Shown: piece after piece, positions 5,415 to 5,472 of the stretch
Layout of the letters: each line of letters starts with the position of its first letter
Numbering within the stretch: position 1 is the stretch's first letter
Origin: Sulfurovum sp.
Lineage (GTDB): Bacteria; Campylobacterota; Campylobacteria; Campylobacterales; Sulfurovaceae
Direction of reading: 5' to 3'
Assembly: GCA_021159425.1 (NCBI GenBank)
Contig: JAGGRU010000322.1
Span: 1-5,472, forward strand
DNA length: 5,472 bases
The notes under the pieces: generated by a model
Database searches by the model: none
The model's input: the letters and a program-made list of their open reading frames with translations, nothing else
Told to the model about the DNA's origin: nothing
Made by a program: the position numbers and the translations under genes

Positions 5415-5472
5415 TTCTGTGCTCCTGCAACAACATTATAAAGCGCTAAAACATCCTGATCATCACCAAAGA
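5411..5472 (-). CDS. C-terminal tail of an unidentified protein upstream of murE (partial)
   Basis: Reading on the minus strand into murE, an open frame from the window edge encodes FGDDQDVLALYNVVAGAQK and ends with TGA at 5411-5413. That stop overlaps the murE GTG start by two bases (GTGA), and the murE ribosome binding site lies inside this frame. Such an overlap is typical of genuine operon partners. Nineteen residues are too few to name the protein. The other two frames of this strand hit stops within this stretch. Confidence 0.6.
   Translation of the reverse strand, partial: FGDDQDVLALYNVVAGAQK

Overview
The window looks like chromosomal DNA of a low-GC, chemolithotrophic Campylobacterota bacterium, with a Sulfurovum- or Sulfurimonas-like member as the best guess. 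The reasons are the AT-rich composition, the short MurE (429 residues), and a redox/nitrogen-oxide gene set (hemerythrin, DUF2249, FmdE-like, NosL-like, 12-helix membrane protein). The taxon is inferred from style and gene content and was not tested by any search.

Layout: Bases 1-191 hold no gene but contain a nested inverted repeat (96-163) with the architecture of a REP pair. A thioredoxin-like [2Fe-2S] ferredoxin gene lies on the minus strand (192-569). A 145-bp divergent control region (570-714) follows. It carries a perfect FNR/CRP-family box (TTGAT-N4-ATCAA, 645-658) and a TATAAT -10 element (681-686). The box centre falls at about -41.5 relative to the predicted transcription start, which is the class II activator position. 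A tight four-gene plus-strand operon follows: FmdE-like protein (715-1323), HHE hemerythrin (1327-1767), DUF2249 protein (1800-2075, possibly from 1770) and a 12-helix membrane protein (2078-3358). It ends at a terminator-like stem-loop (3390-3445). After a 236-bp gap comes a single secreted NosL-family gene (3595-4095). It converges on murE (minus, 4125-5414) across a perfect 22-nt palindromic terminator (4102-4126). murE starts with GTG, and that codon overlaps the stop of an upstream gene of which only the last 19 codons are visible.

How the genes may work together: the FNR-type site suggests that the four-gene operon, and perhaps the divergent ferredoxin, is switched on under oxygen limitation or by nitric oxide. 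A diiron hemerythrin, DUF2249 and a polytopic histidine-containing membrane protein are a combination often met around NO and denitrification functions. A role in NO/nitrosative or low-oxygen redox handling is the most economical inference, but no biochemical function can be read directly from the sequence. The FmdE-like member in this setting is the least explained part. The NosL-like protein probably handles copper in the periplasm. murE belongs to peptidoglycan synthesis and is unrelated to the rest.
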